From the NCBI GenBank assembly GCA_018242605.1, contig JAFEBP010000005.1, positions 706,861 through 770,860 of the forward strand: a DNA stretch of 64,000 nucleotides, in the 5' to 3' direction. This document shows, piece after piece, positions 36,063 to 44,250 of this stretch. The notes below the pieces were generated by a model. The model was not told the origin of the DNA. It worked only from the letters and a program-made list of their open reading frames with translations, and made no database searches. Position 1 is the stretch's first letter. Each line of letters opens with the position of its first letter. Source of the stretch: Planctomycetota bacterium (lineage in GTDB: Bacteria > Planctomycetota > Phycisphaerae > Phycisphaerales > UBA1924). The translations under genes and the position numbers were made by a program.

Positions 36063-37238
36063 ATGGCCAGACTTCTCCCGTTTGACTACGCGGTTCGGAA
36101 CCTGGGGCGCTCTCCGTGGCGGACGCGGCTGAGCGTGCTGGGGGCGGCCCTGGTGGTGCTGCTGTTGATCGGGGCTGGGGCGTTCGTGCGGGGCATGGAA
36201 CGGTCTCTGAGAGAGAGCGGCGAGCCGGACAATGTCATTATTCTGGGAGCCGGCAGCGAGGAAAGCGTTGAGCGCAGCGAGATCACCGAAGAAGCGGTGG
36301 GAATCGCCATCGCGAGCATCCAGGGCGTGCGGTCACGCGCCGGCGCGGCGTACGCATCGCCCGAGGTGCACGTGCAGTTGGGCGTCAAGACAGAAGCGGG
36401 GCAAGAACGACCGACGCAGATGATGGTGCGCGGAATCACGCCGGGGGCCATGCTGGTGCACGGGAATGTGCAGATCGTCGAGGGACGCCTGCCGAGTCCG
36501 GGTCAGGACGAGGTGATGGTGGGCGGGACCATGCACACGCGACTCGGGCTCGCGGAGTCGCAGTTGCAGATCGGCGGCAAGCTGCTGATCGACAACCGAC
36601 CGTGGACTATCGTGGGCAAGTTCAGATCGCCGGGCGCGGTGATGGACAGCGAGGTGTGGGCGTCGATCACCGACGTGAAGCAGGCGACGAAACGAACGAC
36701 CATTTCCTGTCTGATATTGACGTTGGACCCGACGCAGGCGGAGTTCGCCGATATCGGCGTGTTCGTCAAAACGCGGCCGGACCTGGAGCTCGCGGCGTTA
36801 CGCGAGACGGAGTACTACGGACAGCTCGCCAAGTTCTTCGCCCCGCTGAGGGCGGTGGCGTGGGCCACGGCGGGGCTGATCGCGGTGGGCGGCCTGCTGG
36901 GCGGGCTGAACACGATGTACGCCGCGTTCGCGGCGCGGGTGCGGGAGATCGGGACGCTGCGGTCGCTGGGGTATCGGCGGCGGGCGATCGCGCTGAGCCT
37001 CGTGCAGGAGTCGGTGATCGCCGCGGCGGCGGGCGCGCTGCTGGCGTGCGGGATCGGGCTCGCCGGGTTGGACGGGATCGCGGTGAAGTTCTCGCTGGGG
37101 AGTCTGAGGTTGACGGTGGATGAAACAGTGATCGGCATCGCGCTGGCGGCTGGGCTGGTCCTGGGCGTGGTGGGCGCATTGCCCCCGGCGTGGCGTTGCC
37201 TGCGGTTGGAAATTCCTACGGCGCTCAAGGCTGCATAG
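36063..37238 (+). CDS. ABC permease, FtsX-like (second of pair)
   Basis: 391 residues, starting 10 bases after the first permease. It has the same topology: an N-terminal helix (LSVLGAALVVLLLIGAGAFV), a beta-rich extracytoplasmic domain, and three C-terminal helices including the conserved VREIGTLRSLGYRRRAIALS coupling segment that contacts the ATPase. Two different permeases in one operon indicate a heterodimeric exporter. The domain of about 200 residues outside the membrane lacks cysteines, unlike its partner. The substrate is not predictable from the sequence. Confidence 0.93.
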   Translation: MARLLPFDYAVRNLGRSPWRTRLSVLGAALVVLLLIGAGAFVRGMERSLRESGEPDNVIILGAGSEESVERSEITEEAVGIAIASIQGVRSRAGAAYASPEVHVQLGVKTEAGQERPTQMMVRGITPGAMLVHGNVQIVEGRLPSPGQDEVMVGGTMHTRLGLAESQLQIGGKLLIDNRPWTIVGKFRSPGAVMDSEVWASITDVKQATKRTTISCLILTLDPTQAEFADIGVFVKTRPDLELAALRETEYYGQLAKFFAPLRAVAWATAGLIAVGGLLGGLNTMYAAFAARVREIGTLRSLGYRRRAIALSLVQESVIAAAAGALLACGIGLAGLDGIAVKFSLGSLRLTVDETVIGIALAAGLVLGVVGALPPAWRCLRLEIPTALKAA

Positions 37239-37269
37239 CCTGACACGCCGGTCCTTACTGGAGATTGTC

Positions 37270-38121
37270 ATGAAGGTTCGAATGATTGCGTGCCTGGTTG
37301 CCGGAACGTTGCTCGCGACTACGCCCACGATGGCCCAAAGCAAGCCGTCGACGATCCCTCCCAAGACATTCGTGCTCGAAGCGCCGGCCGGCGCGAAGGC
37401 CATCGGCGAGGCTTCGGCGTCCAAACCGGGCGAGAAGATCACCATACAGGGGGAGGTAGCGGGAACGAACGCGTTCGAGGCGGGCAAGGCGACGGTTGTT
37501 CTCAAGGATCCGGCGTCCGACAAGACAGCAGTGGTGCGGGTGGTGAACGACAAAGGCCAGCCCTTTCCGACGGAACTGAGGGGATGGCGTGGCCTGAATC
37601 CGGGCGCGAAGGTCACGGTGAAAGGCAAGCGGGCGGTCGGTGAGGGCGTGGTCGTTGATGCCGACGCGATCTGCGTGACAACGCCCGCGATGCCCGAAGG
37701 GTTCATGCTGACTCAGGAACCCAAAGACGCCAAGTGGATCGAAGAGATCCGGGCGGGGGCCAAGGCGGGGCAACCCGTCGCCGTCCGCGGATATGTGGGC
37801 GGCAGCGTGACGCCGTTCGTGGAGGGGCGGGCGGTGGTGACTCTGGTGGGCAAGGGCCTGCCCTCTTGTGCGGACAAAGGCACCGATCACTGCAAAACGC
37901 CCTGGGACTACTGCTGCGAGACCGCCAAGGACATCGCCGCCCACAGCGTCACGGTTCAAGTGGCCGATCCGGCGGGCGGGGTGCTGCGGACGACCCTCAA
38001 ATCCGACAAGGTCAAGGAACTGGCGGAGGTCATTGTGGTCGGAACGGTGGCGGTGGCGGACGGCAAGTCGCTGATTGTGAACGCCACCGGCGTGTACGCG
38101 GTTGAAAAGACCGCGAAGTAG
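37270..38121 (+). CDS. Exported protein with Cys-rich PWDYCC motif
   Basis: 283 residues from ATG 37270, with GGAG seven bases upstream. After the signal peptide (IACLVAGTLLATTPTMAQ) there are two beta-rich halves that each look OB-fold-like: KITIQGEVAGTNAFEAGKAT, and later QPVAVRGYVGGSVTPFVEGR. A Cys/His cluster at about residues 200-217 reads C-x6-HC-x5-YCC, including DHCKTPWDYCC. Such clusters can bind a metal. It follows the ABC/MFP exporter with a 31-base gap and may be its accessory exported binding protein. I do not recognise a characterised family. Confidence 0.7.
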   Translation: MKVRMIACLVAGTLLATTPTMAQSKPSTIPPKTFVLEAPAGAKAIGEASASKPGEKITIQGEVAGTNAFEAGKATVVLKDPASDKTAVVRVVNDKGQPFPTELRGWRGLNPGAKVTVKGKRAVGEGVVVDADAICVTTPAMPEGFMLTQEPKDAKWIEEIRAGAKAGQPVAVRGYVGGSVTPFVEGRAVVTLVGKGLPSCADKGTDHCKTPWDYCCETAKDIAAHSVTVQVADPAGGVLRTTLKSDKVKELAEVIVVGTVAVADGKSLIVNATGVYAVEKTAK

Positions 38122-38179
38122 CCGGCGCCGGGTAACGGCTACTCTTTCATTGAACGCGCCGTTTACCCACCTCACCATC

Positions 38180-38734
38180 ATGCCAGTTGACCCAGCCAGC
38201 CTGACAATCCGGATTCATCCCGACCCCGTGCTGCGGAAGAAAGCGCAGCCGATCCCCCAGATCACCGATGAGCACCGCGCGGTGGCTGAGGCGATGTTCG
38301 CGCTGATGCGGACGGAGCACGGCATCGGCCTGGCCGCCCCGCAGGTGGGACTGTCGTGGCGGATGTTCGTCGTCGACATTCCCGAGGACGAGGGTCAATC
38401 GGTGAACTCGGACCCGCCGACCGCAACGAACGGGCGCGTGGTGTACATCAACCCGGTGCTGCGAGAGCCGGAGGGAGCGGTGGTGCCGTTCGAGGAAGGG
38501 TGTCTCTCGCTCCCGGACATCCGGGGCGATGTGCTGCGTCCTCCGGTGGTCACGATCACCGCGCTCGGTCTGGACGGCAGGCAGTTCACGCAGCGCGGGG
38601 GCGGTTTGCTGGCCCGATGCTGGCAGCATGAGATGGATCATCTGGATGGAGTGCTGATCATCGACAAGATGACACAGATGTCACGCATCAAGAACCGAAT
38701 CAAGCTGCGAGATCTGGAGCGCGGGGACCGCTAG
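38180..38734 (+). CDS. def: Peptide deformylase
   Basis: 184 residues from ATG 38180; the longer open frame upstream is not part of the family. Removes the formyl group from the N-terminal methionine of new proteins. All three family motifs are present: GIGLAAPQVG (about 48-57), EGCLSLP (about 106-112, with the metal-binding Cys) and QHEMDHLDG (about 149-157, HExxH-type zinc/iron site). An insert of about 10 residues before NGRVVYINPVL is slightly longer than usual. It is followed after 25 bases by fmt, the normal functional partner that adds the formyl group to the initiator tRNA. Confidence 0.98.
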   Translation: MPVDPASLTIRIHPDPVLRKKAQPIPQITDEHRAVAEAMFALMRTEHGIGLAAPQVGLSWRMFVVDIPEDEGQSVNSDPPTATNGRVVYINPVLREPEGAVVPFEEGCLSLPDIRGDVLRPPVVTITALGLDGRQFTQRGGGLLARCWQHEMDHLDGVLIIDKMTQMSRIKNRIKLRDLERGDR

Positions 38735-38759
38735 GCCCAGGGCCCGGGAGATCGACGCC

Positions 38760-39701
38760 GTGGAAATTGTCTTCTTTGGTTCCGGGGCCTTCGGCCTGCC
38801 GACGCTCGCACATTTGTCGGAGAAGCACCGGGTCACCGGAGTGGTGACGCAGCCGGACAAGCCTGCCGGACGTGGCGGCACGCTCACTCCAACGCCGATC
38901 GGTGCGTGGGCGGCGCAGCACCTGCCGGGTGTACCGCTGTTCAAACCGGAAAAGGTGAACGTGCCGGATGTGCGAGACCAGATTCGGGCCTTGCCAGCGT
39001 CGGCGTGGGTGGTGATCGCTTTCGGGCAGAAACTGGGGGCGGCGCTGCTGGAGGGCAAGTTCGCGGTCAACCTGCACGCGTCGCTACTGCCGCGGTGGCG
39101 TGGGGCGGCGCCGATCAACGCGGCGATTCTGGCGGGGGACAGCGTGACGGGCAATAGCGTGATCACGCTCGCGGACAAGATGGACGCCGGGCTGGTGCTG
39201 GGGCAATCGAAGCGACCTGTGGAGCCGCGGACGACGGCGGGCGAGATGCACGACCTGCTGGCGGCGGACGGGCCGGCGCTCATGGAACATGTGCTGCAGG
39301 AGCACGCCGCGGGGGCGTTGTCGCCCCGGGTGCAGGATGAATCACTGGTGACCTTGGCGGGCAAACTGAGCAAAGCGGACGGGTGGGTAGATTTCAGACG
39401 GTCGGCCGTTGAGTGCCGGCAGCGTGTGCATGGGCTGACGCCGTGGCCGGGAGTGACGGCGAAGTTTCGCGGGGCGGGGCTCAAACTGCTGCGGGTCGAA
39501 GCGTTGGAACAGGGTCACGATTACGCCGCGGGGACGATTGCGGACGCGGAGACGGGGATCGTGGCGTGCGGTGATGGCACGGCGCTGCGGCTGCTGGAAG
39601 TGCAGCCCGAGGGCGGCCGGGCGATGGCGTGGAGCGATTTCGCTCGCGGGCGAAGGCCTATTGTCGGCGACGCAATCGTCGGAGGCCACGCAGGATGCTG
39701 A
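38760..39701 (+). CDS. fmt: Methionyl-tRNA formyltransferase
   Basis: 313 residues starting at GTG 38760. Formylates Met-tRNA(fMet) with 10-formyl-tetrahydrofolate. The N-terminal Rossmann-type domain begins IVFFGSGAFGLPTL, the loop QPDKPAGRG is present, and the catalytic signature NLHASLLPRWRGAAPI contains the essential Asn-His pair. The C-terminal domain has CRQRVHGLTPWPGV, which contacts the tRNA. Length is normal. It overlaps the next gene by 7 bases. Confidence 0.98.
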   Translation: MEIVFFGSGAFGLPTLAHLSEKHRVTGVVTQPDKPAGRGGTLTPTPIGAWAAQHLPGVPLFKPEKVNVPDVRDQIRALPASAWVVIAFGQKLGAALLEGKFAVNLHASLLPRWRGAAPINAAILAGDSVTGNSVITLADKMDAGLVLGQSKRPVEPRTTAGEMHDLLAADGPALMEHVLQEHAAGALSPRVQDESLVTLAGKLSKADGWVDFRRSAVECRQRVHGLTPWPGVTAKFRGAGLKLLRVEALEQGHDYAAGTIADAETGIVACGDGTALRLLEVQPEGGRAMAWSDFARGRRPIVGDAIVGGHAGC

Positions 39702-40258
39702 CGCTCTGGGATTTGATCAGACCGATGCGGGATGCACTGCTGGGCGCGCCGCCCAAGCAGGCGGACGTTGTGTCGCCGCCACGCCGGAGGGTGAAGCAAG
39801 CGGTTGCCGTCGCGCCGACCAAGAAGCCATCGGGCCGGAAGGTTCGGCCGAAAGCCGCGGAGAAGTACGCCGAGGTGACGCGCCTGATGCTGCACCGGTA
39901 CGAGGTGCGGGTGAAGCGGTGGCGCAACAGCATGTCGGGGCTGGCATTCCTGGTGCAGTACCGCGACGGCACGGTCGCGCGGCTGATCGAATCACCCAGA
40001 CCCAAGAGCCCGATGTCGGTCGCGATTTTTCTGCACGAGATCGGGCATCACGCCATCGGGCTGGGCATCCACAAGCCGCGATGCCTGGAGGAATACCTGG
40101 CGTGGAAGTTCTCGCTGGAGACGATGGAACAACTGGGATTGCCGGTGACCGACAGGGTGCGACGGCGGGTGGACCGCAGCCTGAGATACGCGGTGCGCAA
40201 GGCACGCCGACGGGGGATCAAGACGTTGCCGAGCGAGCTGATGCCTTACGACGGGTGA
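39695..40258 (+). CDS. Small HExxH (zincin-like) protein of unknown function
   Basis: 187 residues from ATG 39695, inside the end of fmt, with GGAGG at 39681-39685. The N-terminal half is basic and Pro/Lys-rich; the C-terminal half contains LHEIGHHAIG, an HExxH zinc-binding motif with first His at 114, followed by a further Glu cluster (CLEEYLAWKFSLE) that could supply the third ligand. No signal peptide or membrane helix is visible, so it is probably cytoplasmic. The many Arg/Lys residues at the C-terminus suggest contact with nucleic acid or ribosomes. Not a recognised peptidase family; activity is inferred from the motif only. Confidence 0.65.
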   Translation: MLTLWDLIRPMRDALLGAPPKQADVVSPPRRRVKQAVAVAPTKKPSGRKVRPKAAEKYAEVTRLMLHRYEVRVKRWRNSMSGLAFLVQYRDGTVARLIESPRPKSPMSVAIFLHEIGHHAIGLGIHKPRCLEEYLAWKFSLETMEQLGLPVTDRVRRRVDRSLRYAVRKARRRGIKTLPSELMPYDG

Positions 40259-40259
40259 A

Positions 40260-40928
40260 TCAGGGGTGACCGGGGAGGAGCTTTACGCCGGCTTGAATGA
40301 CGGTCACCGCGACGGTGTTGGCGACGTGCCAGATGCGTGAACCGCCGGCCATGAAGAGAAGGGCGAAGGCGACCATGCCGATGATGGCGCCGGATTCCGT
40401 CCGCCAGAGGTTCGCGTACGCCGGGACGAAGTTGCCCAGGATGCGGCTGCCGTCGAGCGGCGGGACGGGGACGAGATTGAAGATGAAGCCGACGACGTTG
40501 ATCATCGTTCCGCAGGTGACGAAGACGCCGAGATTGGCTCCAAAGGGATCGGGTAAGCCGCGTCCGTACACAATCCAGAGGCACGACGCAACGGCGCAGA
40601 GGACGAAAAGGATGAGGTTGACGAAAGGGCCGGCGAAGGCGACGAACGCGTCGTCGTAGCGACCCCGAAAACGTAGCGGATTCACGGGCATCTGGCCCCA
40701 GGTGAAGCCGAACAGGGCGAACATGATGAGGCTCCACGTGCCCATGTGGACAAGCGGGTTCCAGGTCATGTGTCCCAGCAGGCGGGGCGTGTCGTCACCG
40801 CACCGGATGGCGGCGACGCCGTGACCGAGCTCGTGCAAACAGATCGAGAAGATCACCCAGAATACCCAGGAGACGGCGAACATGGGGTTCTGATTCCACG
40901 CGTCGGCAAGCCACCACGATGATCCCAA
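40260..40928 (-). CDS. Site-2 protease family (M50) membrane metalloprotease
   Basis: 222 residues from TTG 40928, with GGAGG seven bases upstream. HELGH at residues 32-36 lies in a membrane helix (FWVIFSICLHELGHGVAAI), and the second metal motif NLVPVPPLDGSRIL is near residue 165. Six hydrophobic segments are visible. There is no PDZ domain, so it belongs to the short, simple M50 group rather than to RseP. Its substrate is unknown. It is convergent with the HExxH gene (1 base apart) and follows rplT on the same strand after a likely terminator. Confidence 0.93.
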   Translation of the reverse strand: MGSSWWLADAWNQNPMFAVSWVFWVIFSICLHELGHGVAAIRCGDDTPRLLGHMTWNPLVHMGTWSLIMFALFGFTWGQMPVNPLRFRGRYDDAFVAFAGPFVNLILFVLCAVASCLWIVYGRGLPDPFGANLGVFVTCGTMINVVGFIFNLVPVPPLDGSRILGNFVPAYANLWRTESGAIIGMVAFALLFMAGGSRIWHVANTVAVTVIQAGVKLLPGHP

Positions 40929-40981
40929 GATCGAGCCTCCTGTTGTGCCGCGAACGGCGTGGAGAGGAACGGAGCAACTTC

Positions 40982-41015
40982 AAAACGATAACAGGCGCGG
41001 CCGGGCCGCGCCTGT
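40982..41015 (-). terminator. Rho-independent terminator of rpmI-rplT
   Basis: On the minus strand ACAGGCGCGG and CCGCGCCTGT form a 10-bp perfect stem with a 5-base loop (40991-41015), followed by TTATCGTTTTG. It lies 21 bases downstream of the rplT stop. Confidence 0.75.
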
Positions 41016-41036
41016 CGGGAAAGCGAAAAATCTGTA

Positions 41037-41411
41037 TCAAGCCTTCGCGGTGGTCGCCTTGGCGTGCTTGAGCGCGGTGGCGCAGATGGAATCGAAGAGC
41101 TTGGGGTCTTCGATGGCGATCTGACTGAGCATCTTGCGGTTGAGCGTGACGCCGGCCAGACGCAGGCCGTTGGTGAACAGGCTGTAGCGGGTGCCGCGCA
41201 TCTTGCAGGCGGCGGTGATGCGGGTGATCCAGAGCTTGCGGTAGTCGCGCTTCCGGCGGCGACGGTCGCGGTAGCCGTACACGCCCGCGCGGATCACCGC
41301 GTTTGCTGCACGGTACTTGCTGGTGCTGTTGGAACCGTAATAGCCGCGGGCCTTGCGCAAGACTCTCTTGCGTGCTTGAGCCCTGGCGGCGCCTTTGCGT
41401 ACACGAGGCAT
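41037..41411 (-). CDS. rplT: 50S ribosomal protein L20
   Basis: 124 residues, normal length. The N-terminus MPRVRKGAARAQARKRVLRK and the central RDRRRRKRDYRKLWITRI are diagnostic for L20, which binds 23S rRNA early in assembly. The C-terminal domain contains FTNGLRLAGVTLNRKMLSQI. A GGAG ribosome-binding site precedes the ATG. It is downstream of rpmI with 79 bases between. In many bacteria L20 represses its own operon through the rpmI leader; no such structure is evident by eye here. Confidence 0.98.
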   Translation of the reverse strand: MPRVRKGAARAQARKRVLRKARGYYGSNSTSKYRAANAVIRAGVYGYRDRRRRKRDYRKLWITRITAACKMRGTRYSLFTNGLRLAGVTLNRKMLSQIAIEDPKLFDSICATALKHAKATTAKA

Positions 41412-41490
41412 CGATCAATCTCCTGGCGAGTGTCCGAACGGAGCGGCGGGACTTCCCGACGGCTTAGGTCCCGGCGGACTGGTGATGAGC

Positions 41491-41781
41491 TTACTTGGCA
41501 GCCTTGGCGGCCTCGCGAGCGGCCTTGCGCTCGGCGGGGCTGGGGCTCTTGCGCAGCGCGGTGCGGGGCTGCTCGCGGCCGCGGAGGCGGCGGAAGAGCA
41601 GCTTCTCGAGGCGCTTGGTGTCGGCGCTCGACATGTAGGGGTCGCGACGGTACTGGCGCAGCTTCTTGCCACCCTTGCCCGAACGCAAGTGCTTGTGGCT
41701 GGCCGACCGGTGGCGGATCTTGCCGGTCTTGCTGATGCGGATGCGCTTCAGGAGACCTTTGTGGGCTTTGTTCTTGGGCAT
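41491..41781 (-). CDS. rpmI: 50S ribosomal protein L35 with C-terminal extension
   Basis: 96 residues from ATG 41781; the open frame runs 21 codons further upstream, but MPKNKAHKGLLKRIRI is the true family start. The L35 core (about 1-64) contains GKIRHRSASHKHLRSGKGGK. Beyond it is an extra tail of about 30 residues, basic and Ala/Lys-rich (ALRKSPSPAERKAAREAAKA), that standard L35 (about 65 residues) does not have. infC, which normally precedes rpmI-rplT, is absent: the next upstream gene is a lipoprotein. A promoter is therefore expected in 41782-41906. Confidence 0.96.
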   Translation of the reverse strand: MPKNKAHKGLLKRIRISKTGKIRHRSASHKHLRSGKGGKKLRQYRRDPYMSSADTKRLEKLLFRRLRGREQPRTALRKSPSPAERKAAREAAKAAK

Positions 41782-41906
41782 GGTGACAAACTCCGAACAG
41801 ACGCCCCGCGCTGTGCAGGGCCTAAATGCTAGGCCGATCGACACGCGTTGGCCACTCTTCCACCGGGGGACATTACGGGTTCGTTCGGACGGAACTGGGA
41901 GCGGCG

Positions 41907-42359
41907 TTATTTGTCTGCACTCTTGACGACTTCGCCGCCTTGAGATTCCCAGTCTTTCAGGCCTCCCTGAAGCACGTAGACATCTGAGTAGGAATTGGCG
42001 AGAAGGCGTTTTGCCAGGCCACGAGCAGGGACGGAGTTTGGATCGCTGCCGTACACAATGATGGAGCTGTACTTTGCGTACGCCGCGAGCTTGCCGGACT
42101 TTGGTTGGATTTCCTCCAGCTGAATGTTCTTGGCACCGGGAATGTGCCCCGCGGCGAACTCCTGAGGGGATCGCGGGTCGGCGATTAGCACGGCTTGGGG
42201 GTTCTTCTCAAGATCGGCGATCTTGGCCTTGGCTTCACCCACGGGCATCCACTGAATGGAGTTGTCGTTGGTGCTATCGCAGGCAGATAGCGAACATACT
42301 GCGAACATCATGGCGAGACCGGACACCAAACTGGCGGGAAATCTGTGACGTACCATCAT
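41907..42359 (-). CDS. Rhodanese-like lipoprotein lacking the active-site Cys
   Basis: About 150 residues from ATG 42359 (the next codon, 42356, is also ATG); the open frame upstream has no support. The leader ends in a lipobox LSAC with Cys27, so it is probably a membrane lipoprotein. The mature domain has the rhodanese elements AVLIADPRSPQEFAAGHIPG and VYVLQGGLKDWESQGG. At the catalytic loop, where active rhodaneses read C-x5-R, this protein reads IVYGSDPNSVPAR: the Cys is replaced by Gly. Sulfurtransferase activity is therefore unlikely; a binding or regulatory role is more likely. Confidence 0.85.
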   Translation of the reverse strand: MMVRHRFPASLVSGLAMMFAVCSLSACDSTNDNSIQWMPVGEAKAKIADLEKNPQAVLIADPRSPQEFAAGHIPGAKNIQLEEIQPKSGKLAAYAKYSSIIVYGSDPNSVPARGLAKRLLANSYSDVYVLQGGLKDWESQGGEVVKSADK

Positions 42360-42534
42360 GATTGAGCATACGCCCAATCGGAGGCGATGGCGGGAACGAA
42401 GCGGGGCAATCCGCGTCGAACTCGTTGGATCCGCCGATGTTTGCCGATGGATGGCGTAAGGCGGAACCTGTTTGTCTGACGTTGGGGAGCGGGCTCGGTG
42501 TGCGAGTATCCCACGACGCAATGGAGCCGGGTCG

Positions 42535-43359
42535 TTGATCGCTCATACCAGTTTGGTCGCGTTCTGCGTGGCCTTGACGAACGTCGTATCGACGCCGGTG
42601 AACTTTGCGCCCCCGGACGGCAGCAAACTTGTCACGATGACACTTATCAGCGAGGGCTCGCAGCTTGTGCCGGGTTCGACGGCGATGCTTGGGATGCACT
42701 TTGCGATGTCGCCCAAGTGGCACATTTACTGGAATGGGCTGAGCGATGCGGGGTTCCCACCCAGCATCGAAATTGTTGTTCCGCCGGGTTTTGAACTGGG
42801 CGAACCGCAGTGGCCGGCGCCGGTAAGGCACCTGGGTGAGGGCGATGTACTGGATCATGTGTACGAGAAGGAAGCCACCGTTCTGGTGCCTCTGAAGGTA
42901 CCTGCGAGCGCCAAGCCCGGCGACTCGGTGCGCCTCACAGCAGCTTCAAAGTGGCTCGTCTGCGACGATGCGTGCGTGCCGGGCGAGGGCAAGAGCGAGA
43001 TCACGCTCAAGGTGGGAGAGAAAGCGGAGGCGTCGGCGTCGGCGGCGAAGTTCGCCGCGGCGCGGCTGCGTCTGCCCAAGGCCCTGCCGACGGACGGCAG
43101 CGTGAAGACGCAGGTTGTGGGTGGAGTATTCACGGCGACGGCGGCGCAGGCGACGGTGCGGTTTTTCCCCGCGTCGGATTGCGTGGCGCTCAAGGACCTG
43201 CCTAAGAACGGTGAATCAACCACGGGGCGCCTGCAGATCGCCATCGCCGGCGAGGCCACGCCCAAGGATCGAGTTCAGGGCATTCTTGAAATCGCTGCGG
43301 AGAAGCAGGAAAGCAGGTTCTACAGCGTTGACCTTCCGGCGGGCGAGCCGAAAAAATGA
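42535..43359 (+). CDS. Stand-alone DsbD N-terminal domain protein
   Basis: 274 residues. I place the start at TTG 42535, eight bases after GGAG (42523-42526); it gives a signal peptide (TSLVAFCVALTNVVSTP). The sequence then follows the DsbD alpha-domain pattern: MSPKWHIYWNGLSDAGFPPS, later WLVCDDACVPG with the redox cysteines C143 and C147. The transmembrane and thioredoxin parts of full DsbD are missing, so it is an isolated periplasmic electron-transfer domain. A redoxin gene follows 118 bases downstream and may be the partner. Confidence 0.85.
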   Translation: MIAHTSLVAFCVALTNVVSTPVNFAPPDGSKLVTMTLISEGSQLVPGSTAMLGMHFAMSPKWHIYWNGLSDAGFPPSIEIVVPPGFELGEPQWPAPVRHLGEGDVLDHVYEKEATVLVPLKVPASAKPGDSVRLTAASKWLVCDDACVPGEGKSEITLKVGEKAEASASAAKFAAARLRLPKALPTDGSVKTQVVGGVFTATAAQATVRFFPASDCVALKDLPKNGESTTGRLQIAIAGEATPKDRVQGILEIAAEKQESRFYSVDLPAGEPKK

Positions 43360-43477
43360 AATCAAGCCGGGCGGATGGTGTCCATCCCGCCGGCATGTTT
43401 GCACCAGATACGTCCGTCATCCCCGGGGCGCGTGACTCCGAAGAGGCGGAACGAGAAACGAGTTGGAGAACTCCAGT

Positions 43478-44191
43478 ATGACCACCAAGACACTGTTCGG
43501 ATCAATCATCGCCGGGGCCCTGTTCCTCGGGGTCGGCTCGGCCTTTGCTCAGGACAAGCCGGCGCAGCCCGCGCAGACGCAGCCCGCCACCGACGCCAAG
43601 CACGAGAAAAAACAGGACAAGAACGCGAAACACAGCGACAAGCACGCCGAGAAGAAAGCCGAGACCGCGAAAGTCGGCGAATCGGCCCCTGAGTTCAAGC
43701 TCAAGGACACCGACGGCAAGGACGTGAACCTGGCCGACTACAAGGGCAAGGTCGTTGTTCTCGAGTGGTTCAACCCTGATTGCCCGTTCATCATCAAGCA
43801 CCACCAGAAGAACAACACGTTCAACGACCTGTACACCAAGTACAACGCCAAGGGCGTGGTCTTCCTCGCGATCAACAGCGGCGCGGAAGGCAAGCAGGGC
43901 GCGGGCGCCGAGCGCAGCGCGAAGGCCAAGACCGAGTACAAGATGCAGTACCCGATCCTGATGGACGGCAACGGCAAGGTCGGCCAGATGTACGGCGCCA
44001 AGACGACCCCCCACTGCTTCGTGATCGGCAAGGATGGCAAGCTCCTCTATCAGGGCGCCATCGACGATGACAAGAGCCCCGAGACGCCGGGCAAGACGAA
44101 CTACGTCGCGAAGGCCCTGGACGAGATCCTGGCCGGCAGCACGGTGAGCACCCCCGAGACCAAGTCCTACGGCTGCCCCGTGAAGTATTGA
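43478..44191 (+). CDS. Exported AhpC/TSA-type redoxin
   Basis: 237 residues from ATG 43478, nine bases after GGAG; the TTG at 43463 overlaps that site. A signal peptide (IIAGALFLGVGSAFAQ) is followed by a Lys/His-rich linker (KHEKKQDKNAKHSDKHAEKK) and a redoxin domain (about 65-220). The active site is NPDCPFI, with a single C102 rather than the CxxC of thioredoxins, which suits a peroxiredoxin-like thiol peroxidase. A second cysteine, C233, lies in the C-terminal YGCPVKY and could serve as the resolving residue. The His/Lys linker could also bind metal. A strong terminator follows. Confidence 0.9.
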   Translation: MTTKTLFGSIIAGALFLGVGSAFAQDKPAQPAQTQPATDAKHEKKQDKNAKHSDKHAEKKAETAKVGESAPEFKLKDTDGKDVNLADYKGKVVVLEWFNPDCPFIIKHHQKNNTFNDLYTKYNAKGVVFLAINSGAEGKQGAGAERSAKAKTEYKMQYPILMDGNGKVGQMYGAKTTPHCFVIGKDGKLLYQGAIDDDKSPETPGKTNYVAKALDEILAGSTVSTPETKSYGCPVKY

Positions 44192-44224
44192 ATCTCCCGA
44201 CCCACAAAGAGTCGAATGATGAAG

Positions 44225-44250
44225 AGCCCGGGCGTCTGCCCGGGCTTTTT
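44225..44250 (+). terminator. Rho-independent terminator
   Basis: AGCCCGGGC (44225-44233) pairs perfectly with GCCCGGGCT (44238-44246) across the loop GTCT, followed by TTTTT. It ends the redoxin transcript 34 bases after the stop and isolates rseP as a separate unit. Confidence 0.92.
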
